This document shows, piece after piece, positions 1-8,483 of a DNA stretch of 38,933 nucleotides. A program made the position numbers and the translations under genes. This stretch comes from Oscillospiraceae bacterium (GTDB lineage: Bacteria > Bacillota > Clostridia > Oscillospirales > Ruminococcaceae), in assembly GCA_024684395.1 (NCBI GenBank), contig JAIKWY010000089.1, positions 1 through 38,933 on the forward strand, read 5' to 3'. How positions within the stretch are numbered: the first letter of the stretch is position 1; every line of letters begins with the position of its first letter. The notes under the pieces were generated by a model that was not told the DNA's origin, did no database searches, and saw only the letters and a list, made by a program, of their open reading frames with translations.

Positions 1-103
1 CAAGCATTTTAAAATACTCATTATCTGAAATGATATGTCCCTTATAAGGAATTCTATCTGTGATGTCGTGAATGATATTTCCACACTTACACCTAATCCA
101 CAT
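1..103 (-). CDS. Truncated unknown small protein with N-terminal Cys-x-Cys (partial)
   Basis: The minus strand reads an ATG at 103-101 preceded by a good Shine-Dalgarno (TAGGAG, about 6 nt upstream) and stays open for 34 codons to the window edge, so the 3' end is missing. The visible peptide starts MWIRCKCGNIIHD and continues with an aromatic and charged stretch. Cys5, Cys7 and Gly8 look like half of a zinc ribbon; the partner cysteines would lie outside the window. I do not recognise the family. It follows the permease gene on the same strand after a 175-nt gap that holds repeats, so it is probably a separate unit, although no promoter is evident there. Confidence 0.6.
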   Translation of the reverse strand, partial: MWIRCKCGNIIHDITDRIPYKGHIISDNEYFKML

Positions 104-138
104 ATTTTACTCCTATAAATTCCGATTTATCTCCCAAT

Positions 139-173
139 AGCATTGCTCCCTTTGCGAAGCATTGGGAGCAAGC
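139..173. repeat. Dispersed 35-nt palindromic repeat, copy 1
   Basis: The arms TTGCTCCC (143-150) and GGGAGCAA (164-171) are perfect inverted repeats, with an inner TGC-GAA-GCA mini-stem at 153-161. A second copy in inverted orientation lies at 25386-25420 and matches at 33 of 35 positions. The two differences pair with each other (T-A here, C-G there), so the base-paired structure is conserved. It lies downstream of the minus-strand permease gene, but no T-tract follows the hairpin here. Confidence 0.75.
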
Positions 174-230
174 GGTAAACTGCATTCGCAACGCAAGCTC
201 AGGACTACCCTTGCCGGGTGCCTGACAATG

Positions 231-278
231 CGTCTGCCCCGTGCGGGCACGCACCGTCTGCCCTGTGCGGGCACGCAC
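231..278. repeat. 24-bp direct tandem repeat, two copies
   Basis: Two adjacent 24-nt units (231-254 and 255-278) differ at one base. Each contains GTGC and GCAC in inverted orientation and could form a small hairpin. The array abuts the stop codon of the permease gene at 279. The rest of the 104-278 stretch holds only the palindromic repeat. Confidence 0.8.
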
Positions 279-1085
279 CTACCGCTTATCCTTATCCACA
301 AACTCCAGTGCGATCGTTGCGACGATGGCATAGAGCCCTGTGAACACGATCAAGAGGAACCAGAGCCCTGTCAGATGCCCCACGGTGAACTTGTAATCGT
401 CCTCCGCCCGGTAATCCGACAGGAACATGCCGTTGACATTGACGGAGGTGCAGATCGCCCGCTGCGCCCATTTCGCAATGGTCAGATGCGAGATCAGCTC
501 CGTCAGACCTTCCAGCTCGAAGATGACGCCCGACATGACAAGCTGGATGATGAGCACGAACGGCATCACGGTCATGGCGGTGTTCGGGTTCTTCACGACG
601 GACGACACCATCAGCCCGAGGGCATCGGCGCTGTAGATCGTCAGGAAGAACGTGATGAGCAGCTCCAGCGCCGTCGGCAGGAAGACGCCCATCGACGGCA
701 GGCGGCTCATATTTGCCACCGTGATGATGACCGTCACGATCAGGCTCTCCGCAAGGCTCAGCACCAGCTCATAGACCATGTGCGCCGCCACATAGGACGA
801 CATGTGCAGCCCGGAATGGTGCTCCCGCTTTAAAATGTCACGCTCCTTGCAGACCGACTGGATGGAGTTGAAGATGCCGATCCAGATGCACGCACAGACC
901 AGCGCAAAGGAGCCATTGATGGTGTCCTTGTATGCCGTGAAGGTATCCTCACTGAGCACCATGCAGATCAGGATGGTGATGATCGCCGCACTGATGAAAG
1001 TCTTCCAGCCTTTCTCATTTGCAAAGATGCGGAAGCACTTCCGGATGTAGATGCCCGTCTGCTGTAGCCTGTTAGCGCCCTCCAT
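279..1085 (-). CDS. ABC-2 type transporter permease
   Basis: This 268-residue polytopic membrane protein starts at the ATG at 1085, which overlaps the end of the ATPase gene by 14 nt; the longer upstream reading lies inside that gene and is rejected. About six hydrophobic segments are visible (near residues 27-44, 57-75, 103-122, 134-155, 168-185 and 240-262). A cytoplasmic loop near residue 83 carries an ERDILKRE-type motif typical of ABCG/ABC-2 permeases. It is the last gene of the PP2C-kinase-ATPase-permease operon and should form the membrane channel for the FHA-ABC ATPase, probably as a dimer. The substrate cannot be told from the sequence; lipid or cell-wall precursors are exported by distant relatives. 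Confidence 0.85.
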   Translation of the reverse strand: MEGANRLQQTGIYIRKCFRIFANEKGWKTFISAAIITILICMVLSEDTFTAYKDTINGSFALVCACIWIGIFNSIQSVCKERDILKREHHSGLHMSSYVAAHMVYELVLSLAESLIVTVIITVANMSRLPSMGVFLPTALELLITFFLTIYSADALGLMVSSVVKNPNTAMTVMPFVLIIQLVMSGVIFELEGLTELISHLTIAKWAQRAICTSVNVNGMFLSDYRAEDDYKFTVGHLTGLWFLLIVFTGLYAIVATIALEFVDKDKR

Positions 1086-2622
1086 AGCGGCTCCTTTCTG
1101 CCTTGAAGCGGTCGATGTAGTAGTCGGCATAGCCCTCGCCGCCCTCCTCCGGGCGGTTGATGCGGCGCACCACATCTTCAAGGGTCTGTGTCTCGAAGAA
1201 CGTCCTTGCATCCGGGATGGAGCCGTAGAATGCCAGATGTCCGGCACCGTCTGTCATGCTCTTGGCAAGCACGATCACCTTGTCAAACAGCTCCGGCACC
1301 CGGTCGGGCGCATGGGAGATGACCATGACGATCTTCCCCTCGTTGGCGATCGTCCGCAGATTCTCCATCAGCGTCCGTGCCATGATGCCGTCCAGACCGG
1401 AATCCGGCTCATCGAGGAAGAACAGGCTCGGGTCGGAGATGTACTCCACGCCCACGCTCAGGCGCTTGCGCTGTCCGCCGCTGAGCTTGGACACAAGCGT
1501 GTCCCGTTCCGGCGTCAGTCCGAGCGTTTGCAGCACGGTCTCGATCCGCTGTAACCGCTCCGGGCGTTTCATCCGGCGGGGCAGCTTCATATCGGCTGCA
1601 TTCTGGAGGGTGTAGAACACCGTGTCGCTCCCCCGCAGCAGATCCTGCTGGGGCACGAAGCCGATGCGGTGCTTCATCTCCTTGAAATGCGCATAGAGAT
1701 CGAGCTCGCCGTGCAAGATCGTGCCGTCCGCTTTTTCATAGCCCATGACAGCGTTCATGAACGTGGTCTTGCCCGCACCGGAACCACCGAGGATGAGCAC
1801 CATCTCGCCGGGATCGACCGTCAGCTCGATGTCTTGCAGCAGCAGCTTGCGCCCTGCCGCCGACGAGACCGTCCGCTCGATGATCTTAATGGCAAGCGGC
1901 TCATTCGGGAAGTTCCCTGCCGGTCTTTGGGCTGGCTGTGCGGTCTGCGCTATTGTCTGCGGATCCGGCAGTCTCTGATACAGGATACAGTCGCCCCGGT
2001 AGACAAAGCAGAGGTTCGCAATGCGCACACAATCGCCGCATTGCAGGTATTCCGGGTGTGTGATGCGGCGGTTGTTGATCCAGACGCCGTTGGTGCTGTT
2101 GTGATCCACGACTGCCCATCCGGCATCGGCTAAGAAGAACGAGGCATGATGCGCCGAGACCGTGTTTTCCCCGAGCGGCAGCTTTTCCCGGCTGCCTCTG
2201 CCGATGGTGATCTCCTCAACATTCAGCGGGATGCTGCCTGCTGCAAAGGCTTCCGGATAATCCGTCAGAAAGACGAGCGTCACGACATCGGCGGCGCTTT
2301 GCATCGGCTCATTGCAGATGCGCAGCACATCGCCGTCCGCTAAGTAGCAGCGCTCCCCGGGCGTGACCTTCCGGCTGCCGAGGTATGTCCCCGTGCCGCT
2401 GTCCGTATCCGTAAAGTACCAGCCACGGGCGTCGTGTCCCAGCTCGCCGTGATGGCGGGAGACATACGGCTCTGCAAGGTCGATGTCCACCTGGTTCGTC
2501 CGGGTGTTGCGTCCGAGGGTCTGGTGCTCACGGAGCTCGATGATCCGCATGGCATCGCCACGGAAGAGCAGCAGCAGCGGCGGGAGCGTGCGGGGCGTGC
2601 TGATGTAAACTGTCCGTTCCAA
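1072..2622 (-). CDS. Double-FHA domain ABC transporter ATP-binding protein
   Basis: This 516-residue protein has two FHA domains followed by an ABCG-like ATPase. The first FHA (about residues 26-100) has LGRNTRTNQVDI and VSRHHGEL; the second (about 115-205) has IGRGSREKLPL and the DHNSTNGVWINNR motif. The ATPase (about 240-460) has Walker A GGSGAGKTT, signature LSGGQRKRLSVG and Walker B SLFFLDEPDSGLD. The chosen start is TTG at 2622, because AAGGGGGG lies about 8 nt upstream inside the end of the kinase gene; the alternative is Met25. FHA domains bind phosphothreonine, so the upstream kinase probably recruits or gates the transporter. Mycobacterial Rv1747 has the same FHA-FHA-ABC order but with the permease fused; here the permease is the next gene. 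Confidence 0.92.
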   Translation of the reverse strand: MERTVYISTPRTLPPLLLLFRGDAMRIIELREHQTLGRNTRTNQVDIDLAEPYVSRHHGELGHDARGWYFTDTDSGTGTYLGSRKVTPGERCYLADGDVLRICNEPMQSAADVVTLVFLTDYPEAFAAGSIPLNVEEITIGRGSREKLPLGENTVSAHHASFFLADAGWAVVDHNSTNGVWINNRRITHPEYLQCGDCVRIANLCFVYRGDCILYQRLPDPQTIAQTAQPAQRPAGNFPNEPLAIKIIERTVSSAAGRKLLLQDIELTVDPGEMVLILGGSGAGKTTFMNAVMGYEKADGTILHGELDLYAHFKEMKHRIGFVPQQDLLRGSDTVFYTLQNAADMKLPRRMKRPERLQRIETVLQTLGLTPERDTLVSKLSGGQRKRLSVGVEYISDPSLFFLDEPDSGLDGIMARTLMENLRTIANEGKIVMVISHAPDRVPELFDKVIVLAKSMTDGAGHLAFYGSIPDARTFFETQTLEDVVRRINRPEEGGEGYADYYIDRFKAERSRYGGR

Positions 2623-2635
2623 TCTGCTGCCCCCC

Positions 2636-5482
2636 TTACTCCTGGTCGCTCATTTCGTCCGGCTCGCCGTCGATCGTACCCATGAGCCGCTGCTTGGCGG
2701 TGCCGATCTCCTCATCTGCCTCCGCTGCCGTTTGATAGTAGATGTGGTAGCTCCTGCCGCTTTCCTCCTTGAGCCCGACCTGCTTGTCAAGCGGCACATT
2801 CACGAGGGTACAGTCGTAGAAGCCGTCTGTGAGCCCTGCGATCTGGATGCCGTCATAATAGCTGAGATACAGCTTGTCGCCGGTGAGCCGGCGGATGCCT
2901 TCTGCATCATCGAGCGGGTTGTTGTATAGGATCAGCAGATTGTACTTGATCATGCTGTTCAGCGTCAGGGTCTTGATCTTGTTATTTGCCAGATTGAGCG
3001 CCTTGATATTCGTTTCGGAGAGCGCATTCACTTCCTGCAAGGCGGAGATGTCCGTGATCTGGTTATCCGGCACATAAAGCGCCTGGAGCGCTGTCACATT
3101 TTCAAGCCCTGCAAGGCTCATCAGCTTGTTGCTCTCTGCCGAGATGACCTGTAGATCAATGCACTTTTCCAGATCCTTCAGCGAGGAGAGATGGTTGTTG
3201 TCTGTGATCAGCACATTGAGCTGCTCGCAGTCTGCAAGCTCGGGAAGGCTGCTCAGAAGATTGTTGCTGATCTGAACGACTTTCAGCGTATCGGCATTCT
3301 TGCCGAGAGTTCCGAGATCGGTGAGCTTGTTGTCACGGAGATTGACCGTCTGGAGGACCGTGCAGTTATCCATGCCGTCCAGAGTCAGCAGGTTGTTTTC
3401 AGCAGCAAAGAAATGGGTCAGCTTGATGGCGGTCTGCAATCCTGCAAGGTTGGTCAGCTCGTTCCGGCAGACATTCAGATAGTACAGCTCCTTGACATCA
3501 TTCAGCGGCGCAAGCGTGCGGATGGCATTGCCCTGGAGTTCGAGCTTGTCCAACTTGTGCATACCGGCAAGCGGGACGATGTCCTCCACCTTGTTGTTGC
3601 CCAGATAGAGATTGTTCATATCCTCCATACCGGCAAGCGGCGTCAGGTCGCTGATCTGGTTGTTGGACAGATCAAGCGTGCTGAGCCGTTCGTGCCCGCT
3701 CAGGAAGCTGATGTCGGTCAGATCGTCATTCTCTGCACAGAAGGTATACAGCGAAGGGATATGCATCGTCGTGAAGTCGGCAGAGGGGCAGCGGTTCATC
3801 TCGAGGGTGGAGAGGCTGGCGGCATTTTCCAGCAGCGAAAGATCCCTGACGCCCGTGCCGTTGATCCGGATCGCAGTCAGCATCCCGAAATTGGCGGTCA
3901 GCGGGGAAAGATCGGTCAGCTGAGGATTCTCACTGAGATCGACTGTCCGCAGCTCCGTCATTTTCGAGGTGCGCATCGCACTCAGATCCTGATCCGTCAG
4001 GTCGATGTTCGTCAGATACAGATACCGGATGGTGGGCGGCAGTGCGGAAAGCTTCGCTTTTGCACCGGCTGCGAAGGTACAATCATGGATGGTGAGCGAT
4101 TCGAGCTTCGTCAGTCTGCTGATGCTGTCAAGGTCGGAGGGCGTGAGCTCCATATGATACAGATAGAGCGACGTCTCCGTGCTCTTGTAGGTGCGCTCGC
4201 CGATCCGGATCGCTCCGCTTTTCGAGGAGATGCCGATCACCACAGCCACTGCTGCAACAGCTGCAAGAACTGCTGCACCGCCGATGATGAACGGCAGCGC
4301 CTTCCCTTTCTTCCGCTTCTTCTCCGGCTTTGTCTCCCGGATCGGAGGCTCCTGCTTGGGCGCTGAGACCGGCGTTGCAGGCTGCGGATAGACAGGCGCC
4401 TGCTCCTTGGGCGGTTCGTAGACGGGCGGTGCGGGGCTCTGCGGCTCCGTCTGTGCGGTGCGGTAGGTGGTGCGCTCCTCGTCGGGATCCGGCTCGGTGC
4501 GGCGCTGTGTCCGCTCCTCCGGCTCGGCAGGCGCTTCTCCGTTCAGCCCTGCGATCAGCTCCTGGATCGAACGATAGCGATCCTCAGCAAACACCGCCAT
4601 GCCCTTCATGAGCGCCGCCTCGAAGGCGGGTGTGATCTTCACGCCGAGCTCGGACGGGCGTTTCAGCTCATCCTTGAACAGGCGCTCTGCTGCATCATCC
4701 GGCACGTTCCCGGTGATGCAGCGGTACATCGTGGCACACAGGGCATAGACATCCGTCCACGCTCCCTGCTCGCCCTTGGTGCGGTACTGCTCCTCCGGCG
4801 CATAACCGGGCTTTATCATCACAGACAAAGTCTTGCTGCCCTCGCCCATCACGTTCCGGGCTGCCCCGAAGTCGATGAGCTTGGCACTGCCGTTCACGAG
4901 GATGATATTATCCGGGCTGATGTCCCGGTGGATGATGCCCTTCTGATGCACCTTCTCCATCGACTGCATCACGGGCAGCAGCAGCGAAAAAGCATCCTCC
5001 GGACGCATATTGCCGGTGCGTTTCAGATAGCTCCGCAGCGTCTCGCCTTCGAGATATGCCATGACGATGTAGGCAGTCTCATTTTCCTCAAAATAATCCC
5101 GCACATCGACAATACCGGGCTCGCCGGAGAACTGTGCCAGCGACCTTGCTTCACGCAGGAAGCGCTCCTTGCCCTTCTCGTAGAACTCCGACCGATCCTC
5201 ACCGACGGCGGGCTGGACTGCCGGCGAGACAGTGGCAGTGCGGTTGACAAAGCCGTTGGGATAGTATTCCTTGACGGCGACACGCATTTCGAGACGGGTG
5301 TCACGTCCGATATAGGTGATGCCGAAGCCACCCTCTCCGAGGGCAGCGCCGACGCAGTATTTTCCGTTCAGCATCGTACCGGGCAGCAGATGATGGGACG
5401 GCGGTGTGTAGTCCTGCGAACTGCCGCAGACAGGGCAGGTGTCCCCTGCGAGCGGCTCCATGCAGCGGATACAGTATTTCAT
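2636..5482 (-). CDS. Membrane Ser/Thr protein kinase with N-terminal zinc ribbon and extracellular leucine-rich repeats
   Basis: This is a 948-residue receptor-type kinase. Cys4, Cys7, Cys16 and Cys19 form a zinc ribbon. The kinase domain (about residues 43-315) has the glycine loop GEGGFG at 49-54, Lys71 in VAVKEYYP, HRDISPDN at 185-192 and DFG at 205-207, so all catalytic residues are present. A Pro/Glu-rich linker leads to one transmembrane segment near 390-412. The remaining half is internalin-like leucine-rich repeats, about 420-890, with units such as LSTLDLSNNQISDLTPLAGM. The inferred topology is kinase inside and LRR outside. The ATG at 5482 overlaps the phosphatase stop (ATGA) and has an AGGAGG site. 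It probably phosphorylates the FHA-ABC module downstream and is reversed by the upstream PP2C; the LRR ligand is unknown. Confidence 0.93.
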   Translation of the reverse strand: MKYCIRCMEPLAGDTCPVCGSSQDYTPPSHHLLPGTMLNGKYCVGAALGEGGFGITYIGRDTRLEMRVAVKEYYPNGFVNRTATVSPAVQPAVGEDRSEFYEKGKERFLREARSLAQFSGEPGIVDVRDYFEENETAYIVMAYLEGETLRSYLKRTGNMRPEDAFSLLLPVMQSMEKVHQKGIIHRDISPDNIILVNGSAKLIDFGAARNVMGEGSKTLSVMIKPGYAPEEQYRTKGEQGAWTDVYALCATMYRCITGNVPDDAAERLFKDELKRPSELGVKITPAFEAALMKGMAVFAEDRYRSIQELIAGLNGEAPAEPEERTQRRTEPDPDEERTTYRTAQTEPQSPAPPVYEPPKEQAPVYPQPATPVSAPKQEPPIRETKPEKKRKKGKALPFIIGGAAVLAAVAAVAVVIGISSKSGAIRIGERTYKSTETSLYLYHMELTPSDLDSISRLTKLESLTIHDCTFAAGAKAKLSALPPTIRYLYLTNIDLTDQDLSAMRTSKMTELRTVDLSENPQLTDLSPLTANFGMLTAIRINGTGVRDLSLLENAASLSTLEMNRCPSADFTTMHIPSLYTFCAENDDLTDISFLSGHERLSTLDLSNNQISDLTPLAGMEDMNNLYLGNNKVEDIVPLAGMHKLDKLELQGNAIRTLAPLNDVKELYYLNVCRNELTNLAGLQTAIKLTHFFAAENNLLTLDGMDNCTVLQTVNLRDNKLTDLGTLGKNADTLKVVQISNNLLSSLPELADCEQLNVLITDNNHLSSLKDLEKCIDLQVISAESNKLMSLAGLENVTALQALYVPDNQITDISALQEVNALSETNIKALNLANNKIKTLTLNSMIKYNLLILYNNPLDDAEGIRRLTGDKLYLSYYDGIQIAGLTDGFYDCTLVNVPLDKQVGLKEESGRSYHIYYQTAAEADEEIGTAKQRLMGTIDGEPDEMSDQE

Positions 5483-6201
5483 GTGAGATCCTCCTGCTTT
5501 GTTATCCTGACAGCAACTGCGCTGTTGTTGTCATTGTATACCGGCACACGCTCTGACAGCAGCGCCCGCATGGCGGCGAGCCATGCTTCGGGGGTCTGCG
5601 TCTCTGTGAGCGTCCGGGTCATGTCAGCTTCGAGGACATATTCCCAGAAGCCGTCCGTGCAGAGCAGCAGCGCATCCGCTTCACCGGCGGAAAGCTCCGA
5701 CAGCTCCGGGCGGATGGTCTCGTAGCCGCCGAGCGCCTGTGTCAGGACGCACCTGTCCTCGTGGGTGCGGATGCCGTCCGGCGTGATCTCGCCCCGGAAC
5801 ACTGCCATCTGCGCTACGCTGTGATCGAGCGAGCGTTGGATCAGTTCCCCATCCCGGAAGGCATAGATGCGGGAATCGCCGACATGGGCGAGCGTGATGC
5901 GCTCCGGCGTGACGAGTACGGCGGCGGCGGTGGTCAGCCTGCGCCTGCCGGATGCCTCCTGCCGGAGACGGCTGTTGACCGCAAGCAGCACGTCTTGCAG
6001 ATCGGTCTGCGCCCCCTTCTCCCGGAAGGCATCGGCGAACATCTGCACAGCCGTCTGTGAGGCGACAGCGCCCTCTGCATAGCCGCCGACCCCATCGGCA
6101 GCCACAAACAGCCCACAGCTATCCTGTTCGGCGGTCAGGATGCTGTCCTCGTTCTGCTCCCTGCCGCCTGCATCGGAATAGGATGCAACGTGAAGCTCCA
6201 T
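5479..6201 (-). CDS. PP2C-family Ser/Thr protein phosphatase
   Basis: This 240-residue protein has the usual length of a soluble bacterial PP2C (PrpC/Stp type). Metal-binding motifs are intact: REQNED at residues 14-19, ADGVGG at 35-40, a GDSR motif (AHVGDSRIYAFRDGEL), CTDGFWEYV and the C-terminal DNNSAV. It is the first gene of the operon, behind a strong promoter, and its stop overlaps the kinase start by 4 nt (ATGA), which implies translational coupling. Expected role: dephosphorylation of the co-encoded kinase and its targets. A purine-rich site (AAGGGGAG) precedes the ATG at 6201. Confidence 0.95.
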   Translation of the reverse strand: MELHVASYSDAGGREQNEDSILTAEQDSCGLFVAADGVGGYAEGAVASQTAVQMFADAFREKGAQTDLQDVLLAVNSRLRQEASGRRRLTTAAAVLVTPERITLAHVGDSRIYAFRDGELIQRSLDHSVAQMAVFRGEITPDGIRTHEDRCVLTQALGGYETIRPELSELSAGEADALLLCTDGFWEYVLEADMTRTLTETQTPEAWLAAMRALLSERVPVYNDNNSAVAVRITKQEDLT

Positions 6202-6255
6202 TCCCCTTCTCCCCTTTCGCCCGATACACGCAGTATCGGCATACAGTCTATCTTT

Positions 6256-6284
6256 ATTGTACCATAAAATCCGACGGATTGCAA
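6256..6284 (-). promoter_or_regulatory. Sigma-A promoter of the PP2C-kinase-FHA-ABC operon
   Basis: On the minus strand TTGCAA (6284-6279) and TACAAT (6261-6256) are separated by exactly 17 bp. The leader to the ATG at 6201 is about 50 nt. Nothing else gene-like lies between 6285 and the hairpins near 6440. Confidence 0.8.
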
Positions 6285-6417
6285 CTGTATTTTTACGTAG
6301 GAAGCGACAAAACAGGAAAGTTTATCATTTAAGGCAAGGCTCCTGCAAGCTGCCCCCTCAGCCCCGCCTGATGGAATGGCAGGCTACAGCCTTCTTTTCA
6401 TAGCTTTCTATAAAATT

Positions 6418-6442
6418 GCCCCCTTTTGTGCAAAAAGGGGGC
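6418..6442. terminator. Symmetric hairpin between two minus-strand operons
   Basis: GCCCCCTTTT and AAAAAGGGGGC form a strong stem with a GTGC loop. It is nearly palindromic; reading the minus strand it is followed by AATTTT. It is probably a back-up terminator behind the ispH-rpsA terminator, shielding the operon promoter at 6256. Confidence 0.55.
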
Positions 6443-6471
6443 TTGTTTGGGCATTGTATAGAAGCAGGTAC

Positions 6472-6502
6472 AAAAAAGCGCCCCCTGTGCGGGAGCGCTT
6501 TG
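6472..6502 (-). terminator. Intrinsic terminator of ispH-rpsA
   Basis: On the minus strand AAAGCGCTCCC pairs with GGGGCGCTTT around a 5-6 nt loop, and the stem runs into a T-tract of six. It lies 22 nt after the stop codon at 6525. Confidence 0.85.
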
Positions 6503-6524
6503 AATGATGCAGTTGAAACAGGAC

Positions 6525-8483
6525 TTATGCCTCTTCTTCCTCGTCGTCGTACTCAGCGTCGCCGTCCTCGCCAACAGCTCTCATGGAGAGGGAGATGCGC
6601 TTGCTGTCCTCGTCGATGTTGGTGATCTTCACAGTTACCTCATCGCCTACGGATACAACGTCCTTCACGTTCTCTACACGGCGGTCAGCCAGCTGAGAGA
6701 TGTGGATCAGACCGTCAACACCGTCGATGATCTGTGCGAAAGCACCGAAGGAGGTGATGGAAACGATCTTGGCGTCAACCGTATCGCCTACGCCGTACTC
6801 AGACAGGAACTTCTCCCACGGATTGTCCTCTGCCTTCTTGTAGCCGAGGGAAATGCGGTCGTTCTCCTGGTCGAGATCCTTGATGTATACCTTAAGCACG
6901 TCGCCAACGGATACGACCTGAGACGGATGCTTGATGCGGTTCCAGCTCAGCTCGGAGATGTGTACCATGCCATCGATGCCGCCCAGGTCTACGAATGCGC
7001 CGTAGCTGGTCAGGCTCTTGACTTCGCCCTCGTACTCCTTGCCGACCTCAGCAGTCTCCCAGAACTTAGCCTTTGCAGCTTCCTTCTCTCTGCGGGATAC
7101 AGCCTTGATGGAGCCGACTGCGCTCTTTCTGCGCTCCGGAGCCTCGATGACGATGAACTTCACGGTCTGACCCTTCAGACCGTCGAGAGAAGCCTCTCTC
7201 GGCAGACCGGTCTGGGAAGCCGGGATGAAGATGCGGACGCCCTCGTAGAATACGTTCACGCCGCCCTTGACAACAGCAGATACCTCTGCCTCAAGTACAG
7301 TGTTCTCTTCCTTCGCCTTGATGACCTTCTCAACGCCAGCCTGCTCGTCTACTCTCTTCTTGGACAGAGTAGCGATGCCGTCCTGATCGGATACCTTGAT
7401 AACGATCAGATCGAGCTCATCGCCGACATTTACCAGGTCAGTGGGCTTCTTGGAGGGGTCGTTGGACAGCTCGCTTGCCGGTACGGTACCGGTCTGCTTT
7501 GCGCCGAGATCAACGATCACTTCGCTGTTGTTCACGGTCATGACGATGCCCTTGACTCTTGCCCCCGTATGTAATTTCTTGAAGGATTCATCGAGTGCCT
7601 GCGCAAAATCGAACTCCTCCTCAGTAATGTTGTCCTTGTTCAGAATCTCGTCCATGGTGTTTACTACCTCCTTAATTATATGCGCCGGTGTCGATGCACC
7701 AGCCGTAATGCCGATATGATCGGCATTAGATAGGTCTAAAGTGTCAAGCTCGTCCGCACGTTCAATCAGATACGTCCGGCAGATACCGGAGCAGATGTCG
7801 TACAGCTTCTTGGTGTTGGAGCTGTGCCTGCCGCCGATCACGACCATCAGATCAGACTTCTCAGCAAGTGCTGCTGCTTCCGTCTGACGCTGACCTGTCG
7901 CTGTACAGATCGTATCATAGACAACGATATTCGGATCATCGTCAGGAAGAACCTTTAAACACTCTCCCCATACTATCCTATTATAAGTCGTTTGCGACAT
8001 AATTGCAAGCTTTTTTTCCGGATTCTTTTCAAAAATGCCCTTTAGCACAAATTGATCCTCGAAAACATCGTAGTTTTGTTCACAATGACCAATGATACCC
8101 TGCACCTCAGGGTGGTCTCTGTCGCCGGCGATCAGGACATACCAGCCCTCAGCGGACTTTTCGGCTGCGATCTTGTGGATGCGGGACACGAACGGGCAGG
8201 TGGCATCAATGACCGGATTGCCGAGCTTTGTCAGGGCATCGTACACATCCTTGCCGACGCCGTGGGAGCGGATGACCGCATATTCGCCGGGATGCAGCTC
8301 CGAGACATCCTCGATGACCCTTGCGCCCTTGGCTGCCATGTCATTGACCACATCGGTGTTGTGGATGATGGGGCCGAGGGTGGCGACCTGCTTGCCTTCC
8401 GCAAGCGCCGCATAGACCATCTCTACCGCACGGTTCACGCCGAAGCAGAAGCCGGCTGTCTTTGCAACTGTGATCTCAGGCAT
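6525..8483 (-). CDS. ispH-rpsA: 4-hydroxy-3-methylbut-2-enyl diphosphate reductase fused to ribosomal protein S1 domains
   Basis: The first 285 or so residues are IspH (LytB), the last enzyme of the MEP isoprenoid pathway, which makes IPP and DMAPP from HMBPP. The three [4Fe-4S] ligands Cys13 (FCFGV), Cys96 (DATCPFV) and Cys193 (TICTATGQRQ) are present. Residues about 303-640 hold four S1/OB-fold RNA-binding repeats, with matches such as GAFVDLGGIDGMVHISELS and GAFAQIIDGVDGLIHISQL; the second repeat is the most divergent. The acidic tail ends in DDEEEEA. This fusion is known in Clostridia, so the single frame is not an artefact. The ATG at 8483 overlaps the plsC stop by 8 nt. It is the last gene of the long minus-strand operon and is followed by a terminator. 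Confidence 0.95.
   Translation of the reverse strand: MPEITVAKTAGFCFGVNRAVEMVYAALAEGKQVATLGPIIHNTDVVNDMAAKGARVIEDVSELHPGEYAVIRSHGVGKDVYDALTKLGNPVIDATCPFVSRIHKIAAEKSAEGWYVLIAGDRDHPEVQGIIGHCEQNYDVFEDQFVLKGIFEKNPEKKLAIMSQTTYNRIVWGECLKVLPDDDPNIVVYDTICTATGQRQTEAAALAEKSDLMVVIGGRHSSNTKKLYDICSGICRTYLIERADELDTLDLSNADHIGITAGASTPAHIIKEVVNTMDEILNKDNITEEEFDFAQALDESFKKLHTGARVKGIVMTVNNSEVIVDLGAKQTGTVPASELSNDPSKKPTDLVNVGDELDLIVIKVSDQDGIATLSKKRVDEQAGVEKVIKAKEENTVLEAEVSAVVKGGVNVFYEGVRIFIPASQTGLPREASLDGLKGQTVKFIVIEAPERRKSAVGSIKAVSRREKEAAKAKFWETAEVGKEYEGEVKSLTSYGAFVDLGGIDGMVHISELSWNRIKHPSQVVSVGDVLKVYIKDLDQENDRISLGYKKAEDNPWEKFLSEYGVGDTVDAKIVSITSFGAFAQIIDGVDGLIHISQLADRRVENVKDVVSVGDEVTVKITNIDEDSKRISLSMRAVGEDGDAEYDDEEEEA

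Noticed and set aside
93-278. 61-codon open frame on the minus strand with RARTGQT repeats
   Set aside because: It is translated from the tandem repeat and the palindrome and overlaps the better-supported partial gene at 1-103 in another frame.
231-278. CRISPR array
   Set aside because: Only two directly adjacent units without spacers.
3191-4366. 391-codon open frame on the plus strand
   Set aside because: Antisense shadow of the LRR part of the receptor kinase; its regular composition follows from the repeats on the other strand.
6525-8483. Sequencing error joining ispH and rpsA
   Set aside because: The ispH-S1 fusion is a known clostridial arrangement, and the frame is continuous through a plausible linker.
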